Positions 52,847 to 61,888 of a stretch of DNA of 64,000 nucleotides are shown piece by piece. The notes beneath the pieces were generated by a model, which ran no database searches, was not told where the DNA came from, and saw only the letters and a list, made by a program, of their open reading frames with translations. Origin of the DNA: Calothrix sp. PCC 7716 (GTDB lineage: Bacteria; Cyanobacteriota; Cyanobacteriia; Cyanobacteriales; Nostocaceae); the NCBI RefSeq assembly GCF_019977735.1, contig NZ_AP025018.1:6762580-6826579 (forward strand), read 5' to 3'. The number at the start of each line of letters is the position of its first letter. Within the stretch, counting starts at the first letter, position 1. Both the position numbers and the translations under genes were made by a program.

Positions 52847-55501
52847 TTATTTGGCTGGCGCCGGTGGTAAACCGAGCTTTTTACGGAGTTCAGGGTCATA
52901 TTCTGCTTTTTCCCAATTTTTTGCTTGTTTTACTTGTTCTGGTGTTAGGTTTTTAGCATTTTTCAGGTTGGTACATCCAATTTTTTCTTTAAAGAAGTTT
53001 TCACAACCAAATTCAGCATCTTTGAAATCGGTACTTTCGAGGTGGGCACCTGAGAGGTTGGCACCTGAGAGGCTGGCACCTGTGAGGTTGGCACTTTCGA
53101 GGTCGGCACCTGTGAGGTTGGCACCTGTGAGGTTGGCAGCATAGAGGTTGGCAGCATAGAGGTTGGCACCTCTGAGGTTGGCACTAGCGAGGGTGGCACC
53201 TCTGAGGTTGGCACTTTCGAGGTCGGCAATATAGAGGTCGGCAATATAGAGGTTGGCAACATAGAGGTTGGCACTAGCGAGGGTGGCACCTCTGAGGTTG
53301 GCACCTGTGAGATTGGCACCTGTGAGGTTAGCACCTGTGAGGTTGGCACTTTCGAGGTTAGCTCGCTCTAGATTTATATTATTTAGAGGCTCGCCAAGCT
53401 CAACCAGTTTTTCAAGTGCTTTGAATTTAGGATAATTATCTTTCTGTCCTTTAGCTTTTTCTATATCGTTACGAAGCCGACTGATTTCTATTTGCCTATA
53501 CCCAATAAACCCTAAAAATATTGTTAAAAATATAATTGGAATAAACCCAAAACCGATTAACCTCAGCTGATGATTTTGTCTATACTTAAGACTTTTTTGA
53601 ATTAACTCACAAGCTTCATGAGATAATGTCAATAAACCAGCTTGCTCTTTTTGAAAAGCCTTAGCTTCGTTTAACTGTTTACCGCCAAGCAAATAATCCT
53701 TTGACTTTTTCTTATCTCGCCATTCACCTGCTGCCGTTTCGATTTTACGCTGTTGTATTAATTTCTCCCGATTTTGATTGACCCATCCTAGCAGGCGCCC
53801 CCATTCACTAATCAGTGCTTCATGAACAACTTCTACAGTTTCTTGCCCCGATTTATCATCACGTCCTGTGACTAATAAACGTGATTCATAACCAGCTAAA
53901 TAAGTTATTAATTCCCAATTGTCTCTACCTATTTCTTCAAGGGTTGCGACTCGCCGGGTATCTTGTGTACCTTCTCCTAAACGTACTAATTGCAGAAAAA
54001 TATGTTGAGCTTGTTTTTGCTGTGTATCACTAAGTTTATTATAAATTGACTCAGCATGTTTAACTAGCGCTTGCTTTATACCTCCAATCTCATCATATGC
54101 TTTATGAGTGAGTTCGCTATTGTACTGTTTCTCCCATATCTGAGTTAAAGCAAATTCTAATAATGGTAAATTACCAGGTTCTTGCCCCACATCATCTAAT
54201 ATTCTTTGCGCTAGATGCGTTTGTAGTTTTACGTTTAATTTTTGAGACGGCGCTAAGATTGCTGCAAGTAATTCCTCTTGGCTCATCAAGCCTAAAGGTT
54301 TATGTGTAAATTGCTGTAATGCATGACTGAAGGGACGGTAGGAGAGGACATAACCATAAAAGTCTGCTCGTAATGTAAAAACTAATGTTATACTTTTTTG
54401 ATGAACAGGCGCCAATAAGGTATCAATGAAACGCTGTTGTTCTTCCTGATTTTGACATTGGGTATAAAGTTCTTCAAACTGGTCTACTACTAACAATAAT
54501 CGTTTATTAGGCTTATTCTCTAAGATTTGAGACGCTATCTGATATAATTTAACTTCACCTTTTTTTAAACTTTCTGCTAATCTACCTACTTTAATCGCCC
54601 TTTCGACTTTATCAATATCTGGTTCTAATTGCCGCACTAATACCAAGGCAAGTTCATCGAAGGGTTGACTTTTAGGACGGAACGATTCGATTAACCAAGT
54701 ACCCTCTTCGCGTAACCTTGGAATTAACCCAGCAAACACAACAGAAGATTTTCCACTCCCACTGGCGCCTATAACTGCTACCATTGGTTGCTTGTAGGTT
54801 GTTTGAAATAAATCCTCAATAAATTTCTCTCTCCCAAAAAAGAATTCTGCATCTTTCTCACCAAAAGCAGATAATCCTAGGTAGGGGTTTGGGGGGATAT
54901 CACCTGCAACAAATTGAATATCAGCTTTATGAATAAGCGTTTTCTTCAGTACTGGTGTTTTATCTTCTCCTAACCCAACAAGTTGAGAGCAACCAAGCTC
55001 GTATGCAAACTGCACCTCTTCCCCAGCCGCAAGCGCATCATAAAAAGCTACAGCAAAAGCAACCGCTGCTTTATCTCCAATCGCGCGATTCATGCCCACA
55101 ACATATTTAATGTATTGGCTAATAGCTTGAGCTTGCACTTCTGAGTAGCAAGCATTCAAAACAACACACTCAACACCTTTAACTGCAAATAGCTTGAACA
55201 ATCTAGATAATGCTTCTTCTCCAACGAGTGTTGGTTGCCCAGTTTCATCCTCCAAAACAATTCCATCGACCCCTGTTCCATGTCCACTAAAATGGACAAT
55301 AGTAGGTTGATGTTCTAGAATGGCTCGGTAAAAATCGCGCGTTCTCACTGCCCATTTTTGTACAAGTTTAAATTGGTCGCGATGCTTTGCTGCTTGTAAC
55401 CCGTTCTCGATTTCCCGCACCTCCTCATCCAATCGCAACCTTGAAGTGCTTGCAGGATTTGCTGCCAAAATCAAAATTGTTTTAGGCGTGTTACTGTTCA
55501 T
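52847..55501 (-). CDS. CHAT protease - nSTAND ATPase - pentapeptide repeat protein
   Basis: 884 residues. The CHAT caspase-like domain (about 1-200) has the catalytic pair His74 in VHFSGHG and Cys118 in CVVLNACYS. The STAND ATPase follows: P-loop GASGSGKS at 245-252, Walker B LLLVVDQFEELY near 335, and the helical module typical of nSTAND1. A membrane helix (LIGFGFIPIIFLTIFLGFIG) is near 650. The end is about twenty pentapeptide repeats of the A(N/D)LxG type (residues about 695-820), encoded by near-identical 15-bp DNA repeats. This layout suits a sensor that activates a protease to cleave targets, as in CHAT-based immunity and cell-death systems. The ATPase is probably the switch. Role in immunity is inferred. 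Confidence 0.85.
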   Translation of the reverse strand: MNSNTPKTILILAANPASTSRLRLDEEVREIENGLQAAKHRDQFKLVQKWAVRTRDFYRAILEHQPTIVHFSGHGTGVDGIVLEDETGQPTLVGEEALSRLFKLFAVKGVECVVLNACYSEVQAQAISQYIKYVVGMNRAIGDKAAVAFAVAFYDALAAGEEVQFAYELGCSQLVGLGEDKTPVLKKTLIHKADIQFVAGDIPPNPYLGLSAFGEKDAEFFFGREKFIEDLFQTTYKQPMVAVIGASGSGKSSVVFAGLIPRLREEGTWLIESFRPKSQPFDELALVLVRQLEPDIDKVERAIKVGRLAESLKKGEVKLYQIASQILENKPNKRLLLVVDQFEELYTQCQNQEEQQRFIDTLLAPVHQKSITLVFTLRADFYGYVLSYRPFSHALQQFTHKPLGLMSQEELLAAILAPSQKLNVKLQTHLAQRILDDVGQEPGNLPLLEFALTQIWEKQYNSELTHKAYDEIGGIKQALVKHAESIYNKLSDTQQKQAQHIFLQLVRLGEGTQDTRRVATLEEIGRDNWELITYLAGYESRLLVTGRDDKSGQETVEVVHEALISEWGRLLGWVNQNREKLIQQRKIETAAGEWRDKKKSKDYLLGGKQLNEAKAFQKEQAGLLTLSHEACELIQKSLKYRQNHQLRLIGFGFIPIIFLTIFLGFIGYRQIEISRLRNDIEKAKGQKDNYPKFKALEKLVELGEPLNNINLERANLESANLTGANLTGANLTGANLRGATLASANLYVANLYIADLYIADLESANLRGATLASANLRGANLYAANLYAANLTGANLTGADLESANLTGASLSGANLSGAHLESTDFKDAEFGCENFFKEKIGCTNLKNAKNLTPEQVKQAKNWEKAEYDPELRKKLGLPPAPAK
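53040..53350. repeat. 15-bp minisatellite inside the CHAT gene
   Basis: About twenty copies of GAGGTTGGCACCTGT and variants, in frame, encoding the pentapeptide repeats. Near-identity at DNA level goes beyond what the protein requires. Confidence 0.8.
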
Positions 55502-56130
55502 GAGTGAATTCGCGGGTCAGTGATGGTGATTATATTAACACTGCGTAGGTCTTGAATTCTGAATCGGCGCCATCGAATATTACCCTTTAATTTCGCATTG
55601 AAATTAGATGGAGTAGTAGATTTTGCATTCCACACTAAGCATCTTTATAAAACACTATACTAAAGTTAAGTTTTGGATTCTAAAAACTGAATAAATATTA
55701 AGAAAATATATGATGTTACCGCGCGGTTTTTCGATCTAATTTCAGCAATTATCACGAAGTGAGTGGCGCCTGTTTTCTACTTTCTTCCTATTCTCATTAC
55801 TACTAGTTAGGTTCAAATGTTCATAAAACTTGAAATATTGATTTAATATTTGTGAGCGAGTTTTTTAATTTTTCTTGTTTAAGGTGCCGCGTTAAAATGG
55901 CAGGGTGTTATAACTTTAACCATTTTGCCTGGTATTTGGTCTTGGTATTGGGTATTTTTATTGTCTACATGTACAGGCGCCACTATTTTATTTCCGTAAT
56001 TACTAGGAAGGCGCCTTCACCGCGCTTAGGTTATTATTGCTACTGGTAATATGCATCCGGGAATTTACAAGTGTTGTTGGGGTGGTTGGTTTCATTATCA
56101 CCCCATATTTTTGACAGGCGCCACACATCG

Positions 56131-56185
56131 CTTGATATCCGCAATTACCGAGAAGGCATATAAATCATAAATTGTTAAAATTATT
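56131..56185. repeat. 50-bp dispersed repeat, copy 2
   Basis: TTACCGAGAAGGCATATAAA followed by TCATAAATTGTTAAAATTAT; copy 1 at 41371-41425 with about 80 percent identity. Confidence 0.55.
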
Positions 56186-56315
56186 ACTGGTAAATGAATT
56201 CGAGTATTTACAAGGGCTTGGAGCAGTTGAACGAAGTGTTCCAAGCTTTTTAATGTTTTGCATTTATGGCGGTATAATAATTACGATAATGTAATTTGTA
56301 AATTTGTACGTGATT

Positions 56316-56343
56316 ACCTGATATAAGCGTATCGGGTTTTTTT
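56316..56343 (+). terminator. Rho-independent terminator of a possible small RNA
   Basis: CCTGATA / TATCGGG (one G-T pair) with a 6-nt loop and TTTTTTT. No gene precedes it; a TATAAT at 56273-56278 lies 40 nt upstream. Confidence 0.5.
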
Positions 56344-56594
56344 ATGTCCCGGCGCCACTTTTTCCAACCGTTAAAAATCAGGTTTCAAGTTTCATTTTCT
56401 AGGAGCATGGTTATTCGCGCTCTTGATAAAGTTTACTATGAGCGGTGTGCAATTGCATTAATCATTTGTTTTAAGTTCTGTTTTCTTCAGGTAGTTCCGT
56501 GAATGTTGGTTTCCATAAGGAACGGTGTTGCATTCGCGCACAATGTTCCGTTACTTGTATAAGTTTCCGTAGGTAGGCAATTATATTTTTTACT

Positions 56595-56762
56595 GGCGCC
56601 TCCTTACCAACCCATCAGCACGGCGCGGAGGAACGGAGCGCGGTGCGGCGGGCGCCTCCCTACCAACCCACTAGCACGATGCGGAGGAACGGAGCATGGT
56701 GCGGCGGGCGCCTCCTTACCAACCCATCAGCACGGCGCGGAGGAACGGAGCGCGGTGCGGCG
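56595..56762. repeat. 56-bp GC-rich tandem repeat, three copies
   Basis: Units at 56595-56650, 56651-56706 and 56707-56762, each starting GGCGCCTCC and containing GCGGAGGAACGGAGC and GGTGCGGCG. About 70 percent GC in an AT-rich spacer; units 1 and 3 are almost identical. Confidence 0.9.
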
Positions 56763-56831
56763 ATGGCGACGCAACTTTACAGAAACTTTACATTTATTAT
56801 AGGCGCCGATAACAAATGATTTTTTAGTGAA

Positions 56832-56867
56832 GAGGTTTGGAAAAACCAAACCCCTTGAAATTAACTA
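56832..56867. repeat. GGTTTGG-AAAAA-CCAAACC hairpin repeat, copy 2
   Basis: GAGGTTTGGAAAAACCAAAC followed by CCCTTGAAATTAACTA, overlapping the 3' end of the gene at 56865; it may end that minus-strand transcript. Confidence 0.6.
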
Positions 56868-57152
56868 GTTAGAAAATTGCTTTTGCCTTTCATATTCTGC
56901 AATTTGCATTTCTTCTCTCATTTCTCTCTCCATGTTTTCTTCTAAAGCTTCTAAACTGTGATATTCCATTGCTCCTAGTAAAAAATAAGCATCGTATGCT
57001 GGACCCCAAATGTATAAATGTGCTTTATACGAGTGGTCGCAATGCTCTATTAAAACATAAGCAAATTTGTCGTTAAACTTGAAATTTAATTGACGCAAAC
57101 CTCGCTCAGTAATTTCATGCTCTTCTACGAATTCATATTTTAAAATGCCCAT
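56865..57152 (-). CDS. Small hypothetical protein
   Basis: 95 residues. GAGGAAC lies 8 nt before the ATG. MGILKYEFVEEHEITERGLR, then a beta-containing centre with FAYVLIEHCDHSYKAHLYIW and an acidic C-terminal helix (LEALEENMEREMREEMQIAE). No family recognised. No GGCGCC within it. It stands alone on the minus strand between repeat regions. Confidence 0.6.
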   Translation of the reverse strand: MGILKYEFVEEHEITERGLRQLNFKFNDKFAYVLIEHCDHSYKAHLYIWGPAYDAYFLLGAMEYHSLEALEENMEREMREEMQIAEYERQKQFSN

Positions 57153-57334
57153 TTTGAAGTTCCTCTTTTGTTTCGCTTATATTTATATTTTATTTTTTAC
57201 ACAGATAAAATAGGCAAAGATAATGTATTTTTAATATTAAGTATTTATGAACTAAAATAGCAAAAAAACCACAAAAATAAGACAAAGAAGAGATACCCTT
57301 ACCTCTCTTTTTTTTCAACCTCTCTCTCTTTATT

Positions 57335-57452
57335 GCAAAAAATGGCGCCCAAGATTTTTTCATTTCACATTGCACGGACGCAAGATTTGCTGGTTTATGA
57401 GTATTTATCACACCGTGCGATGTGATAAAATGAAAAATCGCGCCATTTTTTG
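57335..57452. repeat. Large inverted repeat with 40-bp arms
   Basis: Left arm 57335-57376 starts GCAAAAAATGGCGC and ends TGCACG; right arm 57414-57452 is its complement with a few gaps. The loop is 37 nt. It would form a long hairpin in RNA or single-stranded DNA. Confidence 0.85.
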
Positions 57453-57495
57453 CACGCTTTTTTGCGTAGCCTGTCGGAGCAAAAAAGGAAACAAC

Positions 57496-57548
57496 GTGAG
57501 TGCGGCGATATGTATGGTTAAATATGAAAAACTCGAATCCGCACTCAC
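57496..57548. repeat. Inverted repeat GTGAGTGCGG / CCGCACTCAC
   Basis: Perfect 10-bp arms separated by 33 nt, 43 nt after the large inverted repeat. Confidence 0.8.
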
Positions 57549-57875
57549 AACCTTTTATGTTTAAAAAAACAATGTGAGCGCTATGAACTATTATGACTGA
57601 ACATGAATAACTTGAAAAAGCGCGAACAACAATTTATGTTTTATCAAATTAGGCGCCTGTTCGTGAAGCAGTAAGTAACAGAGTATGCTGATATCTTGCA
57701 TAAACTAACTTTTGGGACATATATAAACAATCTTTACACTTACATAATCTAATCACTATAGGTGAACTTGTTAGTGATTCCTTAAGAAAGAATTGCATAA
57801 GTTTGTTATGGCTAGAAATACTGATATGTAATAAACAGCTTTAGTAATTGTTTTTAAAGCAATCAGGTTATTAGC

Positions 57876-60824
57876 ATGACGATTATAAATCAGGGTTTAT
57901 CTCAAAAGCTTTTATTCTGTAGTTTTTTCGTATTAATTAACACTTCAGTTAATGCACAGATTACACCTGATAATACCTTAAGAGGGGAGACTTCTAAAGT
58001 TACTCCAAATATACTGATAAACGGCGCCTCTGCTGACTTGATTGGCGGCGGTGCCTTGCGTGGTAATAATCTTTTTCACAGTTTTACAGAATTTAATATC
58101 AGAGATGGGCAAAGTGTGTATTTTGCCGAGTCTTCTGGAGTGACGAATATATTAACGCGCGTTACAGGTGGGAACGCATCAAATATTTTAGGGACGTTGG
58201 GTGTTGATGGCGCCGCAAATCTGTTTCTGATAAATCCCAATGGTATTTTATTTGGTAAGAATGCTTCTTTAGATGTGCGAGGTTCGTTTGTAGGGACAAC
58301 AGCGAATGGTGTACAGTTTGGTAATCAGGGAAATTTTAGTGCGACCAATCCGGAGGCGCCAGGTTTATTGACTATTAACCCTTCGGCATTATTGTTTAAT
58401 CAGATTAATCCAAACGCTGGTATTGTAAATAGTTCGGTGGCGCCAGCAGGGAAAGACCCAGCAGGATTTAATGCGTTTGGTTTGCGAGTAAGAGATGGAA
58501 AAAGTTTGTTACTGGTGGGTGGTAATGTCAGTATTTCGGGCGGTGAATTAAACGCTTCTGGTGGAAGAGTCGAGCTAGGAGGATTGGCAGAAGCTGGAAA
58601 TATAAATCTCTTTTTTGATGAAAATAATTTGAGGTTAGGATTTCCTGAAAATATAAATCGTACTTCAATATCCTTGACCAATCAAGCTAGGGTATATGTA
58701 GAAGCTTCGGGTGGGGGTGATATTACCATTAATGCCCGAAACATAGAAATATTAGAAGGAAGTAGTCTTAGTGCTGGTATTGGTCAAGGTTTAGGAACGG
58801 GAGATGCGGGGAACATAACAATGAATGCAACTGATGCTGTTTCCCTTGTTAATGCCAATATCTTCACCACAGTGCAATCAGGAGGCGTAGGCAAGGGTGG
58901 CGATATTAACATCAATGCTGCAACATTCTCGCTACAGGAGGGCGCCCAACTTTCTGCTTCAACTTACGGAATTGGTAATGCGGGGAATGTAACAGTGAAT
59001 GCAACAGGTGCTGTACAAATTGCGGATAATGCTGCTATCTTTAGCACAGTCGAAGCAGGAGGACAAGGTAAGGGTGGTAATATCAATATCAATGCTGAAA
59101 CATTCTCGCTACAAAATGGTTCTCAACTGATAACTGCTGTTCTTGGTGCATCTAATACCCAACCCGCAGGTAGGGGGGATGCAGGAGATATAAATTTGAA
59201 AGTGACAGGTTTTGTAAATATCGGTGGGACAAAGAATAATCTTTATAGTGGAATACTTAGCAGAGTGGAAACAGGTGCAGAGGGTAATGGAGGTAATATT
59301 ACTATTGATGCTGGTTCAGTAAATTCACAAGACGGTGCCCAAATTTCTGCTGGTTCAAGGGGAATTGGGAATGGGGGAAATGTTACCATAAGTGCAACAG
59401 GCGCCGTTTCCCTTATAAATACTGACATTATTAGCAGAATAGGAGCAGGGGGACAAGGTAAGGGTGGCAATATTAACATTAATGCCGCAAGACTCTCGCT
59501 ACAAGATAGTACTCAACTACAAACTGCTATTTTTAGTGCATCTAATACTCAAGAAGCTGGTAGGGGGGATGCAGGGAATGTAAATATCAAAGTTACAGGA
59601 GAAGTGGATATTGCTGGTGTGAAAAATGGATTTTCGACTGGGATTTTCAGTCGTGTGGAAACAGGAACAGAAGGTAATGGGGGTAACATTACGATTGATG
59701 CTGGTTCTTTTAAACTACGAGACGGCGCCTTATTAGACGCAAGTACTGCAACTAATTATAATGGCGGCAATATTACTATAAATACAAATATCTTTGAAGC
59801 ACTCACTGGAGGGCAGATTACCATTACTAGCGGGGACTTTGGACGCGCGGGTAAAATCACAGTAAATGCTACTGACAAAGTACTTATCAGTACCAACGAC
59901 CCCAATTATAATGACCGAGTTGCTAATTTTCCTGATACTACCGGAAATATCGGTGCTTCCTCTGGCTTTTTCGTTAATTCTGTAGGGTCAGGTACAGGTG
60001 ACATTGAAATCAACTCACCCAAAATCACCCTAGACAACCAAGGAAAACTTCAAGCTAATTCTGCATCTGGTAACGGTGGTAATATCAAACTCAACAGTGG
60101 TTTACTTTTACTCTTGAGAGGCGCCCAAATCTCAACCAATGCAGGTACAGAAGAACTTGGTGGAGATGGAGGAAACATTGATATTGATTCTCGTTTTATC
60201 GTCGCTGTCCCGAAAGAAAACAGCGATGTAACAGCCAATGCCTTCACTGGTAGAGGTGGTAACGTTTTCATCCGCGCGCAAGGTATTTTTGGTATTGAAC
60301 CGCGCGCAGTAGAATCTCTACAAACCAGCGATATCACTGCATCAAGTGAACTTGGTGTACCAGGTCAAATTTCTATTACTCAACCTGACGTTCAACCACA
60401 ACAAGGATTAATCGAATTACCTGAAGAAATAGTTGATGCTACACGTCAAGTTGCTCAAATTTGTCCAAAGTTTCCCGGCGCCAAACCACTCGGAGAATTC
60501 ACCATCACAGGACGCGGCAGTTTACCACCTAGCCCTCTTGAGCCATTACCCGGTGAGCGAGTCAACGGTGTCGGTCTCCATCTCGTTGAACTCACGAACC
60601 CGAAGAGCGCCGCTAACACCACCAAGTTAGCAACTTTAGATAATAACAATACCAATGTATTAAATATAGTATCTAACAAAGTTCAAAACGCAATAATAGA
60701 AGCACAAGGTTGGGTTAAGAGCGATGATGGGAGTTTGGAACTTGTTGCAACGGCGCCGAATACTACACTCATAAGGCGTGTTATCACATCTACATGCCCG
60801 ATTAAGCATCTGAATAAAAACTAA
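57876..60824 (+). CDS. TpsA-type filamentous haemagglutinin-like exoprotein
   Basis: 982 residues, surface or secreted. A signal peptide occupies 1-27 (LLFCSFFVLINTSVNA-Q). The two-partner-secretion domain follows: GASADLIGGGALRGNNLFHS, FTEFNIRDGQSVYFAE and the NPNGILF signature at about 120. A long beta-helix of GNGGNITIDAG-like repeats spans about 200-780, with two nearly duplicated blocks (each with TQ.AGRGDAG). The C-terminal tail (VAQICPKFPGAKPLGEFTIT, GRGSLPPSPLEPL) has its orphan relative at 6732. The TpsB transporter is not in the window. Ten GGCGCC sites, evenly spread. Confidence 0.9.
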   Translation: MTIINQGLSQKLLFCSFFVLINTSVNAQITPDNTLRGETSKVTPNILINGASADLIGGGALRGNNLFHSFTEFNIRDGQSVYFAESSGVTNILTRVTGGNASNILGTLGVDGAANLFLINPNGILFGKNASLDVRGSFVGTTANGVQFGNQGNFSATNPEAPGLLTINPSALLFNQINPNAGIVNSSVAPAGKDPAGFNAFGLRVRDGKSLLLVGGNVSISGGELNASGGRVELGGLAEAGNINLFFDENNLRLGFPENINRTSISLTNQARVYVEASGGGDITINARNIEILEGSSLSAGIGQGLGTGDAGNITMNATDAVSLVNANIFTTVQSGGVGKGGDININAATFSLQEGAQLSASTYGIGNAGNVTVNATGAVQIADNAAIFSTVEAGGQGKGGNININAETFSLQNGSQLITAVLGASNTQPAGRGDAGDINLKVTGFVNIGGTKNNLYSGILSRVETGAEGNGGNITIDAGSVNSQDGAQISAGSRGIGNGGNVTISATGAVSLINTDIISRIGAGGQGKGGNININAARLSLQDSTQLQTAIFSASNTQEAGRGDAGNVNIKVTGEVDIAGVKNGFSTGIFSRVETGTEGNGGNITIDAGSFKLRDGALLDASTATNYNGGNITINTNIFEALTGGQITITSGDFGRAGKITVNATDKVLISTNDPNYNDRVANFPDTTGNIGASSGFFVNSVGSGTGDIEINSPKITLDNQGKLQANSASGNGGNIKLNSGLLLLLRGAQISTNAGTEELGGDGGNIDIDSRFIVAVPKENSDVTANAFTGRGGNVFIRAQGIFGIEPRAVESLQTSDITASSELGVPGQISITQPDVQPQQGLIELPEEIVDATRQVAQICPKFPGAKPLGEFTITGRGSLPPSPLEPLPGERVNGVGLHLVELTNPKSAANTTKLATLDNNNTNVLNIVSNKVQNAIIEAQGWVKSDDGSLELVATAPNTTLIRRVITSTCPIKHLNKN

Positions 60825-60904
60825 AATTTACTCTTGAAGGCGCCTAGAATTTTTCAATTCCGTACATTATTGTATTATATGTAGTATAGATTTTGGCTTT
60901 AAGA

Positions 60905-61786
60905 ATGTCTATAGAGCAATACGAACAAAGCTTCACTTGCGACAATTGTGGCTATGGAACAAGGTTACTCGACGAATTGAGTGCAGATGAAGAGGAAACG
61001 CGCGCTTGGGGAGAAGCATGTCAGAGATGTGGTTCAAGATTTTTTATTCAAGAGTTAGGAGATGGTGTAGAGTTGCGGCTAATAGAAATACCAGGCGATA
61101 CTTTCGCTATGGGATCACCACCAAATGAAGCTGGTAGAACTAATAGAGAAAATCCGCAGCATCAAGTAACTGTATCTTCCTTTTTTATGGGGAAATATCA
61201 AGTTACACAAGCTCAATATAAAGCGATTATGGGAATTAATCCTTCACACTTTATTGGTGCAAACCGTCCTGTCGAGCAAGTATCTTGGTATTCTGCAATG
61301 AAGTTCTGTAAGCAATTGAGTCAAAAATCTGGGTTGACTTACCGTTTGCCGAGTGAAGCGGAATGGGAATATGCTTGTCGCGCTCTGACAACTACACCTT
61401 TCCATTTCGGAGAATCAATCACAACTGCAAAGGCTAATTACAGAGGAGAAAAGACGAGAGCATCTGCACTACTAGGGCAATATCGCCAACAAACAACACC
61501 AGTAGGTAGTTTTCCTCCTAATGTATTTGGGCTATACGATATGCATGGGAACGTATGGGAATGGTGTGAAGATGTTTGGCATACTGATTATCAAGGCGCC
61601 CCAACAGATGGAAGTGCTTGGTTAAACGGTGGAGATGATAATAACCGGGTGCTGCGTGGCGGTTCTTGGTTCGACCCTGCGGAATTATGTCGTTGTGCTA
61701 GCCGAGAGTACAGTGACCCCGACCCCGAAATTCATGACTACGTTATGGGTTTTCGGGTGGTTTTGGTTCCTGCTGATTACTTCTAA
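60905..61786 (+). CDS. FGE-fold (formylglycine-generating-enzyme-like) protein with a zinc ribbon
   Basis: 293 residues from the ATG at 60905; a TTG 12 nt earlier is an alternative. A four-Cys zinc ribbon at the N-terminus (C12, C15, C39, C42) is unusual. The rest matches the FGE-sulfatase/C-type-lectin-like fold: FAMGSPPNEAGRTNRENPQH, YQVTQAQYKAIMG, RLPSEAEWEYACR, DMHGNVWEWCEDVW and RVLRGGSWFDP. The C-terminal LCRCASREY has two Cys where enzymes have their copper/active cysteines, so activity is uncertain. Stand-alone FGE-fold proteins in cyanobacteria often serve binding or signalling. Followed by an LRV protein 102 bp downstream. Confidence 0.85.
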   Translation: MSIEQYEQSFTCDNCGYGTRLLDELSADEEETRAWGEACQRCGSRFFIQELGDGVELRLIEIPGDTFAMGSPPNEAGRTNRENPQHQVTVSSFFMGKYQVTQAQYKAIMGINPSHFIGANRPVEQVSWYSAMKFCKQLSQKSGLTYRLPSEAEWEYACRALTTTPFHFGESITTAKANYRGEKTRASALLGQYRQQTTPVGSFPPNVFGLYDMHGNVWEWCEDVWHTDYQGAPTDGSAWLNGGDDNNRVLRGGSWFDPAELCRCASREYSDPDPEIHDYVMGFRVVLVPADYF

Positions 61787-61888
61787 TTATGTATTTTTTT
61801 ATACTAACACTATTGCATTAATGTCGGCGCCGTATAAAAATAACTACAATCAAATGGTAAGTCAAAGTAAAACAGGCTTTCCGTAATC

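Larger units (their letters stand above)
55502..56864. other. 1.36-kb repeat-rich region
   Basis: No convincing gene; one 65-codon frame at 55852 starts with GTG and has a Tyr/Arg-rich end. Features: terminator-like hairpin GCTTGGA...TCCAAGC plus TTTTT (56214-56252), TATAAT at 56273 and a terminator at 56316-56343 (a possible short RNA), a 56-bp tandem repeat at 56595-56762, a hairpin repeat at 56832, and eight other GGCGCC sites. Confidence 0.55.
57153..57875. other. Spacer with large inverted repeats
   Basis: Contains the 40-bp-armed inverted repeat (57335-57452) and a perfect 10-bp-armed one (57496-57548). GGGACATATATA near 57717 resembles the CACATATA motif. The short frames crossing the arms are by-products of the repeats. 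Confidence 0.65.

Noticed and set aside
55852-56049. 65-codon frame starting with GTG
   Set aside because: Crosses two GGCGCC sites and repeat sequence; hydrophobic but without conserved features or a ribosome site.
57190-57564. Short frames on both strands over the inverted repeats
   Set aside because: They are mirror translations of the arms of the inverted repeat, not independent genes.
60905-61786. FGE-fold gene as target of a diversity-generating retroelement
   Set aside because: No reverse transcriptase and no template repeat in the window; the C-terminal region shows no sign of adenine-directed diversification that can be judged from one copy.
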